The translations under genes were made by a program, and so were the position numbers. This document shows, piece after piece, positions 41,417 to 50,721 of a stretch of 64,000 nucleotides of DNA. Position 1 is the stretch's first letter. The number at the start of each line of letters is the position of its first letter. The DNA lies in contig NZ_CP044549.1 in NCBI RefSeq assembly GCF_009859475.1, positions 2,170,001-2,234,000 of the forward strand. Direction: 5' to 3'. The notes beneath the pieces were generated by a model that saw only the letters and a program-made list of their open reading frames with translations, was not told where the DNA came from and made no database searches. The DNA is from Hydrogenophaga sp. BPS33. Its GTDB lineage: Bacteria; Pseudomonadota; Gammaproteobacteria; Burkholderiales; Burkholderiaceae_C.

Positions 41417-42402
41417 AGACATATGCCATGAATCCACGTCGACGCATGTTGCTGGCCGGAGCGGCCGCAGCTCTGGCGGTTCCCGTCGTCCGAGCCCAAG
41501 CCTATCCGAGCCGCCCGATCAAGCTGATCCTTCCCAACTCGCCCGGCTCGTCGGTCGACAAGGTCTCGCGTGCTCTGGCGATACCGCTTGCGCCGATCCT
41601 GGGCCAGCCCATCGTGGTCGAAAACATGGCCGGTTCTGGCGGCGTCATCGGGCTGCAGCAAATCCTGCGCGCGCCCAGGGATGGCTACACCGTCGGCATC
41701 GTGTCCAGCAATTACACGGTGCTTCCCAGCCTGTACAACCTGTCCTTCGACGCGCGCACCGACCTCGTTCCTGTGGCCGTAACGGTCACAGGCCCCTTCG
41801 TGCTGGTGGTCAATCCCAGCGTGCCCGTGAAGAATCTGACGGAGTTCGTGGCACTGGCGAAGTCCCGTTCCGCTGACAAGAGCTTGACCTTCGGTACGCC
41901 CGGCGTGGGAAGCTCCTTTCACCTTAGTGGTGAATTGCTCCGGGTGACGGCGGACTTGCCCCTGCTGCACGTGCCCTACAGGGGCAACAACAACTTCACC
42001 ACCGACCTGCTGGGCGGCCAGCTCGACTGCGGCTTCCTCACCCCCAATGTCGCATTGCCCTTTCTCAAGGCGGGCAAATTGCGAGCGCTCGCCATCACCG
42101 CCACGGTGCGCTCTGATCTGCTGCCCCAGGTGCCGACCATCGCCGAATCGGGATACCCCGGCTACAGCATGGACGGCTGGCAGGCCGCCGTGGTGGCAAA
42201 CGGCACACCGGTCGAGGTGATGCAGCGCCTCAACGCCGCCATCAACACCGTGCTGAAGATGCCCGACATTGCGCGTGCGATCGCAGACGACGGCCATCGC
42301 ATCATCGGGGGGACGGTCGCTCAGGCCGGCGACTGGTTCGAGAAGGACTTCGAGCGCATCGGAAAGCTGGTGAAAACCATCGGACTGAAGCCCGCGGGCT
42401 GA
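41413..42402 (+). CDS. Bug-family (TctC-like) substrate-binding protein
   Basis: 329 residues with an exported N-terminus (MNPRRRMLLAGAAAALAVPVVRAQ), which includes an Arg-rich Tat-like start. The Bug fold is seen in YPSRPIKLILPNSPGSSVDKVSR, VENMAGSGGVIGLQQI and the final IPLE-like lobe. It is the presumed periplasmic receptor for the operon's substrate; no TctAB genes are present here. It is coupled to DUF4387 by overlap. Confidence 0.92.
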   Translation: MKTYAMNPRRRMLLAGAAAALAVPVVRAQAYPSRPIKLILPNSPGSSVDKVSRALAIPLAPILGQPIVVENMAGSGGVIGLQQILRAPRDGYTVGIVSSNYTVLPSLYNLSFDARTDLVPVAVTVTGPFVLVVNPSVPVKNLTEFVALAKSRSADKSLTFGTPGVGSSFHLSGELLRVTADLPLLHVPYRGNNNFTTDLLGGQLDCGFLTPNVALPFLKAGKLRALAITATVRSDLLPQVPTIAESGYPGYSMDGWQAAVVANGTPVEVMQRLNAAINTVLKMPDIARAIADDGHRIIGGTVAQAGDWFEKDFERIGKLVKTIGLKPAG

Positions 42403-42431
42403 TCCGCAGCCGCTTGGGCGATGATGCCGCC

Positions 42432-43310
42432 ATGAAGCAATTTGAGTTTCTCACCTTGAAATTGTTCGTGGCAGTGGCCGAAACGGGCAGCGTGTCCGCC
42501 GCAGCGGAGCGAAGCAGCATCGCCGCCGCCGCGATCAGCAAGCGCATCACCGACATGGAGCATGCGGCGGGGGGACAGTTTTTCTACCGCCACGCGCGGG
42601 GCATGGCCCTCACGCCCGCCGGCCGCGAGTTGCTGCAGCACGCGCGCGAGATCATCTTCAGCGTTGACCGGATGCACAACGATCTGAGCGGCTATGCCAA
42701 TGGCATCAAGGGCCACGTGCGTGTCGCGGCGACCGGGTCGGCTGTCTCTGAATTCCTGCCGCATGAACTCAAGCGCTTCGGCGAGCTGCATCCCAATATC
42801 GTCATCGACCTCACCGAATGGACCAGCCAGCGCATCGTGGACGCGGTCATGGAGGGGCGGGCGGAAATGGGCATCTTCATCGACCCGCATACCCGTCCCG
42901 ACCTGGTGACCTTCCCTTACCGCGAGGACGAACTGTGCATCGTCGTTCCGACCGGTCACCCACTCGCCGGCCGGCCATCGGCGCGGTTCGCGGACATCAC
43001 GGCTTTCGATTTCATTGGACTGGAGCCGCAGAGCTCGATTGGTCAGATGGTGGCGACAGAAGGGGGCGCGCAACTGAGGCTGCGCATCAACGTCCGCAGC
43101 ACGGACGGCCTCTGTCGCATGGTGGCGGCTGGGCTGGGCATCGGCATCGCTCCCCGGCTGGTCGTCGAGACCCACGTGAAGTCGATGTCCATCGAAATCG
43201 TGCCGCTGGCGGAGCCATGGGCGCAGCGATCGCTGCTGATCGGCGTGCGCTCGGAAGAAGGGCTTTCAACGCCTGCGCGCATCTTTCTTCAGCACTGCCG
43301 GGCGGGCTGA
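42432..43310 (+). CDS. LysR-family regulator of the hydantoinase operon (proposed)
   Basis: 292 residues. DNA-binding region FLTLKLFVAVAETGSVSAAAERSSIAAAAISKRITDMEHAAGGQFFYRHARGMALTPAG, then an effector domain. It has the HARGMALTPAG motif of the LysR group that governs catabolic genes. It follows the Bug gene on the same strand by 29 bases, so autoregulation as the last gene of the operon is likely. The probable site is the palindrome at 34753-34767. Confidence 0.92.
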   Translation: MKQFEFLTLKLFVAVAETGSVSAAAERSSIAAAAISKRITDMEHAAGGQFFYRHARGMALTPAGRELLQHAREIIFSVDRMHNDLSGYANGIKGHVRVAATGSAVSEFLPHELKRFGELHPNIVIDLTEWTSQRIVDAVMEGRAEMGIFIDPHTRPDLVTFPYREDELCIVVPTGHPLAGRPSARFADITAFDFIGLEPQSSIGQMVATEGGAQLRLRINVRSTDGLCRMVAAGLGIGIAPRLVVETHVKSMSIEIVPLAEPWAQRSLLIGVRSEEGLSTPARIFLQHCRAG

Positions 43311-43425
43311 CGCGCACGACCCGCGCCCGGTTTTGCGCTCATCGGAACCCGCGCATGGGACGGTCCTCGAACTTTTTCGGTATGGTTCGGGTCACTCAAG
43401 CCTCATCAACCCAAACGGAGACCCC

Positions 43426-44325
43426 ATGCTCAACGAATCGCAGACCCAAGACCTCGACGCCTTGCTGCCCGGCCAGTCCACCGAACAAGGCGCGACCCGG
43501 CGCACCGCGCTCAAGGCCGCCATCGGTGTGGGCTACGCCGCGTCCGTCCTGCCCGTGATGGCACAGACAGCGATCAAGACGCCGGCCGATGGCCTGACGG
43601 TGGGCGAGGTGACGATCGACGTCAATGGTCACACGATGCACGCCTACCGCGCCGCACCCGCAGGCAAGACGGGCCTGCCCGTGGTGCTGGTGTTGTCCGA
43701 GATCTTTGGCGTGCACGAATACATCGCCGACACGGCGCGCCGCTTCGCCAAGGCGGGATACCTGGCGATCGCCCCCGAGCTGTTCGAGCGCCAGGGCGAT
43801 GCGCAGAGCTATGGCGAGATGGCCAAGCTCATGTCCGAGGTGATCTCCAAGGTGCCCGATCAACAGGTGCTGGGCGATCTGGACGCCGCGGTGAAGTGGG
43901 CGGGTGCCAATGGAGGCGACACCCGCAAGCTCGGCGTTACCGGTTTCTGCTGGGGCGGGCGCCAGGTCTGGCTGTACTCGGCGCACAACCCCGCGGTGAA
44001 GGCCGGCGTGGCCTGGTACGGCCGCCTGGTCGGCGACGCCACAGCACTGACCCCGCGCCAGCCGGTGGACGTGGCGGCCAAGCTCAACGGCCCGGTGCTC
44101 GGCCTGTATGGCGCGGCCGACACCGGCATCCCCCTTGACACGGTTGATAAGATGAAGACCGCTCTGGCCGGCGGCAATGCGGCGGCCAAGGCATCGACCT
44201 TCGTGGTGTACCCGGACGCACCGCACGCCTTCCACGCAGACTACCGGCCGAGCTTTCGCAAGGAGCCGGCCGAAGATGGCTGGAAGCGGGCGCTGGCCTG
44301 GTTCAAGCAGCACGGCGTGGCCTGA
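43426..44325 (+). CDS. Dienelactone-hydrolase-family protein with Tat-like signal
   Basis: 299 residues. Residues 1-47 include a twin-Arg ATRRTALKAAIGVGYAAS signal, so the protein is probably exported folded. The hydrolase domain carries Cys175 (TGFCWGG), Asp232 (YGAADTGIP) and His267 (DAPHAFH), the dienelactone hydrolase triad, with Glu92 in LSEIFG. Native substrates of exported members are unknown. The chosen ATG is the one followed by LNESQTQDL; a longer frame has no support. A terminator follows. Confidence 0.88.
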   Translation: MLNESQTQDLDALLPGQSTEQGATRRTALKAAIGVGYAASVLPVMAQTAIKTPADGLTVGEVTIDVNGHTMHAYRAAPAGKTGLPVVLVLSEIFGVHEYIADTARRFAKAGYLAIAPELFERQGDAQSYGEMAKLMSEVISKVPDQQVLGDLDAAVKWAGANGGDTRKLGVTGFCWGGRQVWLYSAHNPAVKAGVAWYGRLVGDATALTPRQPVDVAAKLNGPVLGLYGAADTGIPLDTVDKMKTALAGGNAAAKASTFVVYPDAPHAFHADYRPSFRKEPAEDGWKRALAWFKQHGVA

Positions 44326-44346
44326 TCGGGCCCGCCCCGTTCAACG

Positions 44347-44373
44347 AAGGCCGCCCTTGGGGCGGCCTTTTTT
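44347..44373 (+). terminator. Intrinsic terminator after the dienelactone hydrolase gene
   Basis: The stem GGCCGCCC / GGGCGGCC (44349-44367, 3-base loop) is followed by TTTTTT. It is only 15 bases before the ZIP gene start, so that gene needs its own promoter or read-through. Confidence 0.85.
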
Positions 44374-44388
44374 CGTGGTGACAAGCAA

Positions 44389-45201
44389 ATGACTTTGTTG
44401 GCGATCCTGATCGGCACCATCGCCGCCGGCGTGGGCAGCGTCTGGCTGGCGGCCCTGCTGGGCATGGCCATGCTGGCGCGGTACACGCAGCACATGCTCA
44501 GCCTGGCGGCCGGCGCGCTCATGGCCACGGCCTTCATGCACCTGTTGCCCGAGGCGTTCGAGAGCGAGGCCGGCGCGCACGAATTGTTTGCCCTGCTCCT
44601 GGCCGGGCTGGTGTTTTTTTTCCTGCTCGACAAGGCCGAACTGTGGCACCACGGGCACGAGCACAGTGTGGAGGAAGAAGCGCTGCTCGACCACGAGCCT
44701 CAGGACCACCACGCGCACGCACACCACCACCAGGGCCATCACCACCACGGTCCCCGCTCGGGCGGCTGGACGGTGCTGGCCGGTGACAGCGTGCACGCGT
44801 TTGGCGACGGCATCCTGATCGCATCGGCCTTCATGGCCGACATGCGCCTGGGTGTGGTGGCCGCGCTGGCGGTGCTGGCCCACGAGGTGCCGCACCACAT
44901 GGGCGATCTGGTGGTGCTGCGCCACACCTCTCGCAATTCGCGTGCGGCGCTGGTCAAGGTGTCGCTGGCGGGGACCGTGACCGCGCTGGGCGGCCTGCTG
45001 GGTTACTTCCTCCTCACGCAACTGCAGGACTATCTGCCGTATTTCCTGGTCGCCGCGTCGAGCAGCTTCGTCTATGTGGCATTGGCCGACCTGATCCCGC
45101 AACTGCAGAAACGCCTGAGCCTGCGGGAAACCGCCGCGCAAGTGGCGTGGCTCGCCCTGGGCATTGCGCTGGTGACCGTGGTCAGCGGCCTGGCGCATTG
45201 A
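44389..45201 (+). CDS. ZIP-family metal transporter with His-rich loop
   Basis: 270 residues with seven to eight membrane helices. The cytoplasmic loop after helix three holds a dense His cluster (DHHAHAHHHQGHHHHG, about 104-119), a probable metal sensor or buffer. Transport-site motifs are VHAFGDGILIASAF and AHEVPHHMGDL. Zn(II) or other divalent uptake is inferred from the family. Its RBS and start lie right after the preceding terminator. Confidence 0.9.
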   Translation: MTLLAILIGTIAAGVGSVWLAALLGMAMLARYTQHMLSLAAGALMATAFMHLLPEAFESEAGAHELFALLLAGLVFFFLLDKAELWHHGHEHSVEEEALLDHEPQDHHAHAHHHQGHHHHGPRSGGWTVLAGDSVHAFGDGILIASAFMADMRLGVVAALAVLAHEVPHHMGDLVVLRHTSRNSRAALVKVSLAGTVTALGGLLGYFLLTQLQDYLPYFLVAASSSFVYVALADLIPQLQKRLSLRETAAQVAWLALGIALVTVVSGLAH

Positions 45202-45205
45202 AGCG

Positions 45206-47764
45206 CTAGGCCAACGAGAAGCAGAAGCGCGCGCCGTCGCCCAGCCGGCTTTCGGCCGAGATCTGTCCGCCGTGCCGCTCGATGATGCGCCGCACCGTGG
45301 CCAGGCCGATGCCGGTGCCCTCGAATTCGCTGGGCATGTGCAGCCGCTGGAAGGGTTTGAAGAGCTTGTCGGCATAGGCCATGTTGAAGCCCACGCCGTT
45401 GTCGCGCACATAGAACATCGCAGGCTCCGAACCCACGGCGGGCAACTGGCCCCACTCGATCACCGTCCTGTCGCGCGTGCGGCTGTACTTGAGCGCGTTG
45501 TTCAGCAGGTTCTCCAGCACGATGCGGGCCAGACGGGGGTCGCAGTCGGCCCGCAGTTCGGGTGTGATGCGAAGCTCGATCTCGCGTTCGGGTTGTTTCT
45601 GGCGCTCCGTCGCCAGGATCTCGCCGACCATGCTGCTGAGGTCCACCGGCTGGCGCTCGAGCACACCCTGGCTCACGCGCGCCAGCGCCAGCAGATCGTC
45701 GGTGAGCGAGCCCATGCGCTGCGTGGCCTGCAGCACGCGGGCCAGCAACTGCTGTTCTTCCGGGCTCAACCGGGGGCCGACCTCTTCGGCCAGCAGACGG
45801 GTGAATCCGTCGATGGCGCGCAGAGGCGACTTGAGGTCGTGCGAGACCGAATAGGCGAACGAGTCGAGCTCGGCGTTGAGCAACTGCAGATCGGCCGTGC
45901 GCTCGCGCACGCGCTGCTCCAGCGTCTCGTTGAGCCGCTGGATCTCGCGGTCGCGCCGCAGCCGCACCAGCTCGGCATTGGCACGGCTGGCGAAGATGGA
46001 GATGAGCGCCTGCGCATCCTGCCCCAGGTCCACCGGTCCGCTCCAGAGCGCGAAGATCACGCCAATGGCCGTGCCATCGGCGTCGCGCAGCGCCTTGCCC
46101 AGATAGGCCTGGCAGCCCGAATCGATCAGGCTGTGGGCCTGCGGGAACTGCTCGGCCAGGCCCGACGTGCAGATGAACATGTCCGACTGCAGCAGCGTCC
46201 TGGCGCAGGGCGTGCCCTCGATGGAGAAGGTGAAGTTGGGGCGGGACTGCTCACCCTGGCGGACCGCCAGGCTGCGCACACGCCCGTCGCTGCGGCACTC
46301 GCCCACCACCACCATGTCCGCGCCAATGGTCTCACCCAGGTGGCGCGTGAGCGCGCTGAAGAACGCCTCCCCGGTTTCGGCGGCCACGCCGCGTGCCACG
46401 TTGAGCAGCAGCGCTTCACGCCGTTTCTCTTCGTCGATGTTGACGTTGCACGACAGGATGCAGGGTTCGCCATCGATCTCGATGAGTTCGGCCCACAGGC
46501 GGGTATCCACCAGCGAGCCGTCCTTGTGGCGCATGCGCGTCTCGTAGCTGTGAATGTGGCCATCGCGCAGCAACTGCGCGACGAAGGCTTCGCGGTCCTG
46601 GGGCGAGAGCCAGGTACCGATCTCGATCGAGGTCTTGCCCTTGATTTCCTCGGGCTTGAGTCCCTGCGCCTGGTCCTCGGCCTGGTTGACTTCGATGAAC
46701 GAGCCATCGGACAGGCGCGAGATGGTCATGTTCAGCGGACTGAAGTTGAAGGCCTTGGCAAAGCGCTCTTCGGAGCGGCGCAGCCGCTCCATCACTTCGT
46801 TTTGCGCGCTCACATCGGTGATGGTCGTCATCACGAGCTTGTCTTCGCGGTCGTCTCCCATCTCGCTGGAGACGAGGCCTTCGAACGTGCTGCCATCGGC
46901 GCGCAGGCCACGCGCGGGGAACTGCTCGACGCGGCGCGTCGCGAACAGGCGCGCGAGGTAGATCTCGCGCTGCTCCGCGTCGGCCCACAGAAAGTCGTCC
47001 TGGCGCCCCAGCGCCTGGGCCTTGGTGTAGCCGTAGCAGCGCTCGAACGCCGGGTTCAGGTCCAGGATGATGCCCGAGCGCGCCGACTGCGCGAGCATCG
47101 GGCTGGGGCTGGTGTGAAAGATGCGGGCAAAGCGCTCGAGGTTGCGGTCGCGCTCCTGCTCGGCCTTCTTGTGCAGCTCCAGCGCATCTTTCTGCCGCTC
47201 GAACGCCTCGCGCAGCTGGCGGCCGCTGTGGTAGACCATCACGGCCACCACGATCAGCGTGGCCGAATGCGTGATCCACACCCGCAAGCCGACCTCGAAA
47301 TACGGCGTTGCGCTGAACCAGCCTTGAACCTCGGCCAGGGTGAGCAGGCCCAGCGCCCCCACGGCCGAAATCACGGTGACGATCAGCGCGGTGCGGCCGA
47401 GGAACGTGCCTGCGCCGGCCACGGCGGCCACGAACAGGAAGCCCACCGCGGTGCGCACCGAGCCGTAGGTGATCACCGACAGGATGGCCGAACCCAGCGT
47501 GCCGCACACGATCACATGCGGCACATAGTTCAAGCGGTTGCGGCGGGCAAGTGCGTAGGCCAACAGAGACACGGCCATCAGGATGCCGGCAATCCAGGCC
47601 TCGCGCTGGCCAGGGCTGGCCACCAGCAGATCGAACACGAGCACCACGAACGCGGCCGTACCGGTCAGCAAGGCCAGCAGTTCCATCACGCGTTTGCGTT
47701 GCGAGGCGATCGGCGGCGCCACGCCGACGGGGCGGGTGTTGGGAGGAGAGGACGGGAGCGCCAT
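45206..47764 (-). CDS. PAS/GAF sensor histidine kinase, orphan
   Basis: 852 residues. About 25-190 are five to six membrane helices, then a coiled coil, two PAS domains (FHTSPSPMLAQSARSGIILDLNPAFERCYGY; FNFSPLNMTISRLSDGSFIEVN), a GAF-like domain (about 480-620) and a coiled coil. HisKA has SVSHDLKSPLRAIDGFTRLL. The ATPase has ENLLNNALKYSRT, VRDNGVGFNM and GTGIGLATVRRI. It resembles phytochrome-like and Cph1-type kinases in the catalytic core. No response regulator gene lies beside it, so its partner is elsewhere. Confidence 0.9.
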   Translation of the reverse strand: MALPSSPPNTRPVGVAPPIASQRKRVMELLALLTGTAAFVVLVFDLLVASPGQREAWIAGILMAVSLLAYALARRNRLNYVPHVIVCGTLGSAILSVITYGSVRTAVGFLFVAAVAGAGTFLGRTALIVTVISAVGALGLLTLAEVQGWFSATPYFEVGLRVWITHSATLIVVAVMVYHSGRQLREAFERQKDALELHKKAEQERDRNLERFARIFHTSPSPMLAQSARSGIILDLNPAFERCYGYTKAQALGRQDDFLWADAEQREIYLARLFATRRVEQFPARGLRADGSTFEGLVSSEMGDDREDKLVMTTITDVSAQNEVMERLRRSEERFAKAFNFSPLNMTISRLSDGSFIEVNQAEDQAQGLKPEEIKGKTSIEIGTWLSPQDREAFVAQLLRDGHIHSYETRMRHKDGSLVDTRLWAELIEIDGEPCILSCNVNIDEEKRREALLLNVARGVAAETGEAFFSALTRHLGETIGADMVVVGECRSDGRVRSLAVRQGEQSRPNFTFSIEGTPCARTLLQSDMFICTSGLAEQFPQAHSLIDSGCQAYLGKALRDADGTAIGVIFALWSGPVDLGQDAQALISIFASRANAELVRLRRDREIQRLNETLEQRVRERTADLQLLNAELDSFAYSVSHDLKSPLRAIDGFTRLLAEEVGPRLSPEEQQLLARVLQATQRMGSLTDDLLALARVSQGVLERQPVDLSSMVGEILATERQKQPEREIELRITPELRADCDPRLARIVLENLLNNALKYSRTRDRTVIEWGQLPAVGSEPAMFYVRDNGVGFNMAYADKLFKPFQRLHMPSEFEGTGIGLATVRRIIERHGGQISAESRLGDGARFCFSLA

Positions 47765-47787
47765 GGGCGTTGAATGTGTCGTCTTTT

Positions 47788-48648
47788 TCAGCCCTGGGCG
47801 ACCGGCAGGCCCGGCGTGTTGCACCACTCGCTCCAGCTGCCGGGGTAGAGGCGGGTGCGGCCCAGGCCCGCGATTTCCATGGCCAAGAGGTTGGGCACGG
47901 CGCTCACGCCGCTGCCGCATTGGTGTACCACGCTGGCTGGGTCACGGCCCGCCAGCAGGCGTTCAAATTCGAGCCGCAGTTGCGCGGCGGGCTTGAAACG
48001 GCCGTCGGGCATCGCGTTGTCGCTGAACGGCCGGTTGAGCGCGCCGGGGATGTGGCCGGCCACCGGGTCCAGGGGCTCGGTCTCGCCGCGAAAGCGCACG
48101 GCGGCGCGCGCGTCGACCACGGTCTGCTCCGCACGGCCCAGCGCACCCGAGAGCTCCTGGGCCGACACGGTGCGGGCCAGGGGCTCCTTCAAGGCGAAGC
48201 TGGCGGGCGGGAGCGGCAGGGCCGGGCCCGACGCCACCGCGCCTCCAGCGGCCTTCCAGGCGGCCAGTCCGCCGTCGAGCACGGCCACGGCCTCGTGCCC
48301 GCACCACTTGAGCATCCACCACAGACGCCCGCTGGTGGTGATGGCCTGGCGGTCGAGCACCACGGCCTGCATGCCATTGCCCAGGCCCAGCGCACCCAGC
48401 CGCGTGGCGAAGGTCTCGCGCGAGGGCAAGGGGTGGCGGCCACCGCTGGCCCGCTGCGCTGTCGAGGACTTCTCGCTCAGGTGGTGGTCCAGGTGCACGT
48501 AGATCGACCCAGGGATGTGCTCGCCCTCGAACTGGGCCTGGCCCGCCTCGGGCTTCATCAGGTCGAAGCTGCAGTCCATCACGCACAGCGGTGCGCCGCT
48601 GGCCATGAGTTCCTGCAACTGGGGGGCGGTGATCAGCGTCGTGTACAT
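47788..48648 (-). CDS. Sulfurtransferase, thiosulfate/3-mercaptopyruvate type
   Basis: 286 residues with two rhodanese domains. The inactive N-terminal domain has VMDCSFDLMKPEAGQAQFEGEHIPGSIYVHLDH. The C-terminal domain has the active Cys in VVHQCGSGVSAVPNLLAM. The CGSGVSA loop fits the mercaptopyruvate type (CGSGVTA) better than thiosulfate sulfurtransferase. It is followed by the kinase gene 23 bases on, same strand. Confidence 0.92.
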   Translation of the reverse strand: MYTTLITAPQLQELMASGAPLCVMDCSFDLMKPEAGQAQFEGEHIPGSIYVHLDHHLSEKSSTAQRASGGRHPLPSRETFATRLGALGLGNGMQAVVLDRQAITTSGRLWWMLKWCGHEAVAVLDGGLAAWKAAGGAVASGPALPLPPASFALKEPLARTVSAQELSGALGRAEQTVVDARAAVRFRGETEPLDPVAGHIPGALNRPFSDNAMPDGRFKPAAQLRLEFERLLAGRDPASVVHQCGSGVSAVPNLLAMEIAGLGRTRLYPGSWSEWCNTPGLPVAQG

Positions 48649-48673
48649 GCGGACATTGTGAGGGAGGACCCGC

Positions 48674-49564
48674 TCAGTGGTCCTCCGCTGGGGCATTGGG
48701 CACGGCACGCACGCGCAGCACCGTCGACGCAATACCGCTCAGAATGATGAGCGCCATGCCCAACCAACCGATCAGGGGCAAGGCTTCGCCGAAGAACAGC
48801 AGGCCGAAGAAGGCCGCGAACACGATGCCCGAGTACTGCAGATTGGCCACCACCATCGTCGCCCCTCGGGAGTACGCCCGGGTCATGCACAGCTGCCCGA
48901 GCACGGCCAGCAGTCCGATGGGCAGCAGCCACAGGGCAGAAGGCCAGCGCCATTCACTGGTGCCGGTGAACAGCATGCCAATGGCGCCCGCCAGGGTAGC
49001 GCACAGGCTGAAATAGAACACGGTGCGCAGCTCGGGCTCGCCCGCGCGCGCAAGCCCTGCGACCTGCAGATAGGCGAGGGCGGTGAAGATGCCCGAGAGC
49101 AGGCCGGCCAATGCGCCGACGACCTGATCGGGGGCCAGGGTGGGGCGCAGCATCATCGCCACGCCACCGAAGCCCGCGAGCACGGACAGAAACAAAGGGG
49201 CCTGCTCCCGGATCGGTGCCTGCCGGCCTTGCAGCAGGAGCGCGCCGCCGATGAGGAAGGTGGCGATCCACACGCTGCTCATGTAGTTGAGCGTCATGGC
49301 TGTGGCCACGGGCAGCGAAACGAACGAATAGAACCAGGCCGCGAGCGCGGTCGTGCCGACCACGCCGCGCCATGCGTGCATCATGGGCACGCGGGTGCGC
49401 AGCGAGACGCCTTGGCCGCGCATCAGCACCGCCAGGGCCAGGACGCCCACGAGTCCCCGGTAGAACACCAGTTCCAGGCTCGTGAAGTGGGCCGAGCCGA
49501 ACTTCACGCACACGCCCATGGCCGCGAAGAAAAACGCGGCCAGCAACATCCACAGGGCTTGCAC
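48674..49564 (-). CDS. DMT/EamA-family transporter
   Basis: 296 residues with ten predicted membrane helices in two EamA halves. It starts MQALWMLLAAFFFAAMGVCVKFGSAHFTSLELVFYRGL. The second half ends PLIGWLGMALIILSGIASTVL. Such proteins often export amino acids or other small metabolites; the substrate is unknown. It begins 2 bases after the Rieske gene on the same strand, so the two are co-transcribed. Confidence 0.9.
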   Translation of the reverse strand: MQALWMLLAAFFFAAMGVCVKFGSAHFTSLELVFYRGLVGVLALAVLMRGQGVSLRTRVPMMHAWRGVVGTTALAAWFYSFVSLPVATAMTLNYMSSVWIATFLIGGALLLQGRQAPIREQAPLFLSVLAGFGGVAMMLRPTLAPDQVVGALAGLLSGIFTALAYLQVAGLARAGEPELRTVFYFSLCATLAGAIGMLFTGTSEWRWPSALWLLPIGLLAVLGQLCMTRAYSRGATMVVANLQYSGIVFAAFFGLLFFGEALPLIGWLGMALIILSGIASTVLRVRAVPNAPAEDH

Positions 49565-49566
49565 GT

Positions 49567-50721
49567 TCAGCGCACCGAAGGCGCAGAGGGGCTCATCCTC
49601 CCCCTATACCACTCGTGGAAGTGCTGCATGCCATCTTCCATCGGGCTCTGGTAGGGGCCGACCTCGTTGTCGCCGCGCGCCAGCAAGGCCTTGCGGCCCG
49701 CGTCCATGCGCTCGGCGATCTCGTCGTCCTCGATGCAAGTTTCCATGTACGCGGCCCGCTGTGCCTCGACGAACTCGCGCTCGAACGCAGCGATTTCCTC
49801 GGGGTAGTAGAACTCGACCATGTTGATGGTCTTGTCCACGCTCACCGGGTGCAGGGTGGAGACCGTGAGCACGTGCGGGTACCACTCGACCATGATGTGC
49901 GGGTAGTAGGTGAGCCAGATCGCGCCGTGCTCGGGCATCTTGCCCTGGCGGTACTGCATCAGCTGCTCATGCCAGCGCTGGTACACGGGGCTGCCGGCCT
50001 TGCCCAGCAGGTTGGCCGGGCCGACCGTCTGCACCGAGTACTCGGACTTGAACTCCCAGCGCAGGTCCTCGCAGGTGACGAAGCCGCCCAGTCCCGGGTG
50101 GAAGGGCGCGACGTGGTAGTCCTCCAGGTAGACCTCGATGAAGGTCTTCCAGTTGTAGTTGCACTCGTGGATTTCCACGTGGTCCAGCACCATGCCCTCG
50201 AAGTCGAGTGCGGCGCGCGGCCCCATGTGGGCCAGGTCGGCCTGCACGTCGCGGCCGTTGTCCTCGAACAGCAGGCCGTTCCATTCGCGCAAGGCGTAGT
50301 TGTTGAGGTTGAGGCAAGGGTCCTGCTCGAAATGCGGCGCGCCCAGCAACTGCCCGGCCTTCTCGCCGTGCGCGCCGCTGTAAGTCCAGCGGTGCAAGGG
50401 GCAGACGATGTTGCCGCCGGCGCTGCCGCTGCGCGTGTCCGCGAGGTTGCCGCGGCCTGTGAGCATGACGGCCTGGCGGTGGCGGCAGACGTTGGACACC
50501 AGTTCGACACCCTTGGCGGTGCGCACGAGTGCGCGGCCGCCATTCTCATGGGGCAGCGCGTGGTAGTCGCCGACGTTGGGGACCGAGAGTTGGTGCCCCA
50601 CGTACCGGGGCCCGCGCTGGAAGAGTGTTTCCTTTTCGCGCTGGAACAGCGCCTCGCTGAAGTAGCTGGAAACCGGAAGTTGGCTTGCGGCCTGCTGCAG
50701 TTGAAGACTTAAATCAGACAT
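49567..50721 (-). CDS. Rieske ring-hydroxylating oxygenase alpha subunit-like
   Basis: 384 residues. Rieske ligands are Cys79, His81, Cys107 and His110 (CRHRQAV; CPLHRWTY). The catalytic domain carries NYNWKTFIEVYLEDYHVAPFHPG with His203 and His208. It resembles the choline monooxygenase / GbcA group and other alpha subunits. There is no beta subunit or reductase nearby. The GGHQLSVP-like start region is family-typical. Co-transcribed with a DMT exporter. The substrate cannot be assigned. Confidence 0.85.
   Translation of the reverse strand: MSDLSLQLQQAASQLPVSSYFSEALFQREKETLFQRGPRYVGHQLSVPNVGDYHALPHENGGRALVRTAKGVELVSNVCRHRQAVMLTGRGNLADTRSGSAGGNIVCPLHRWTYSGAHGEKAGQLLGAPHFEQDPCLNLNNYALREWNGLLFEDNGRDVQADLAHMGPRAALDFEGMVLDHVEIHECNYNWKTFIEVYLEDYHVAPFHPGLGGFVTCEDLRWEFKSEYSVQTVGPANLLGKAGSPVYQRWHEQLMQYRQGKMPEHGAIWLTYYPHIMVEWYPHVLTVSTLHPVSVDKTINMVEFYYPEEIAAFEREFVEAQRAAYMETCIEDDEIAERMDAGRKALLARGDNEVGPYQSPMEDGMQHFHEWYRGRMSPSAPSVR

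Noticed and set aside
34884..42402. Calling the hydantoinase operon a recent horizontal transfer
   Set aside because: It reads slightly less GC-rich than its surroundings, but I could not compute composition and saw no integrase, tRNA or boundary repeats.
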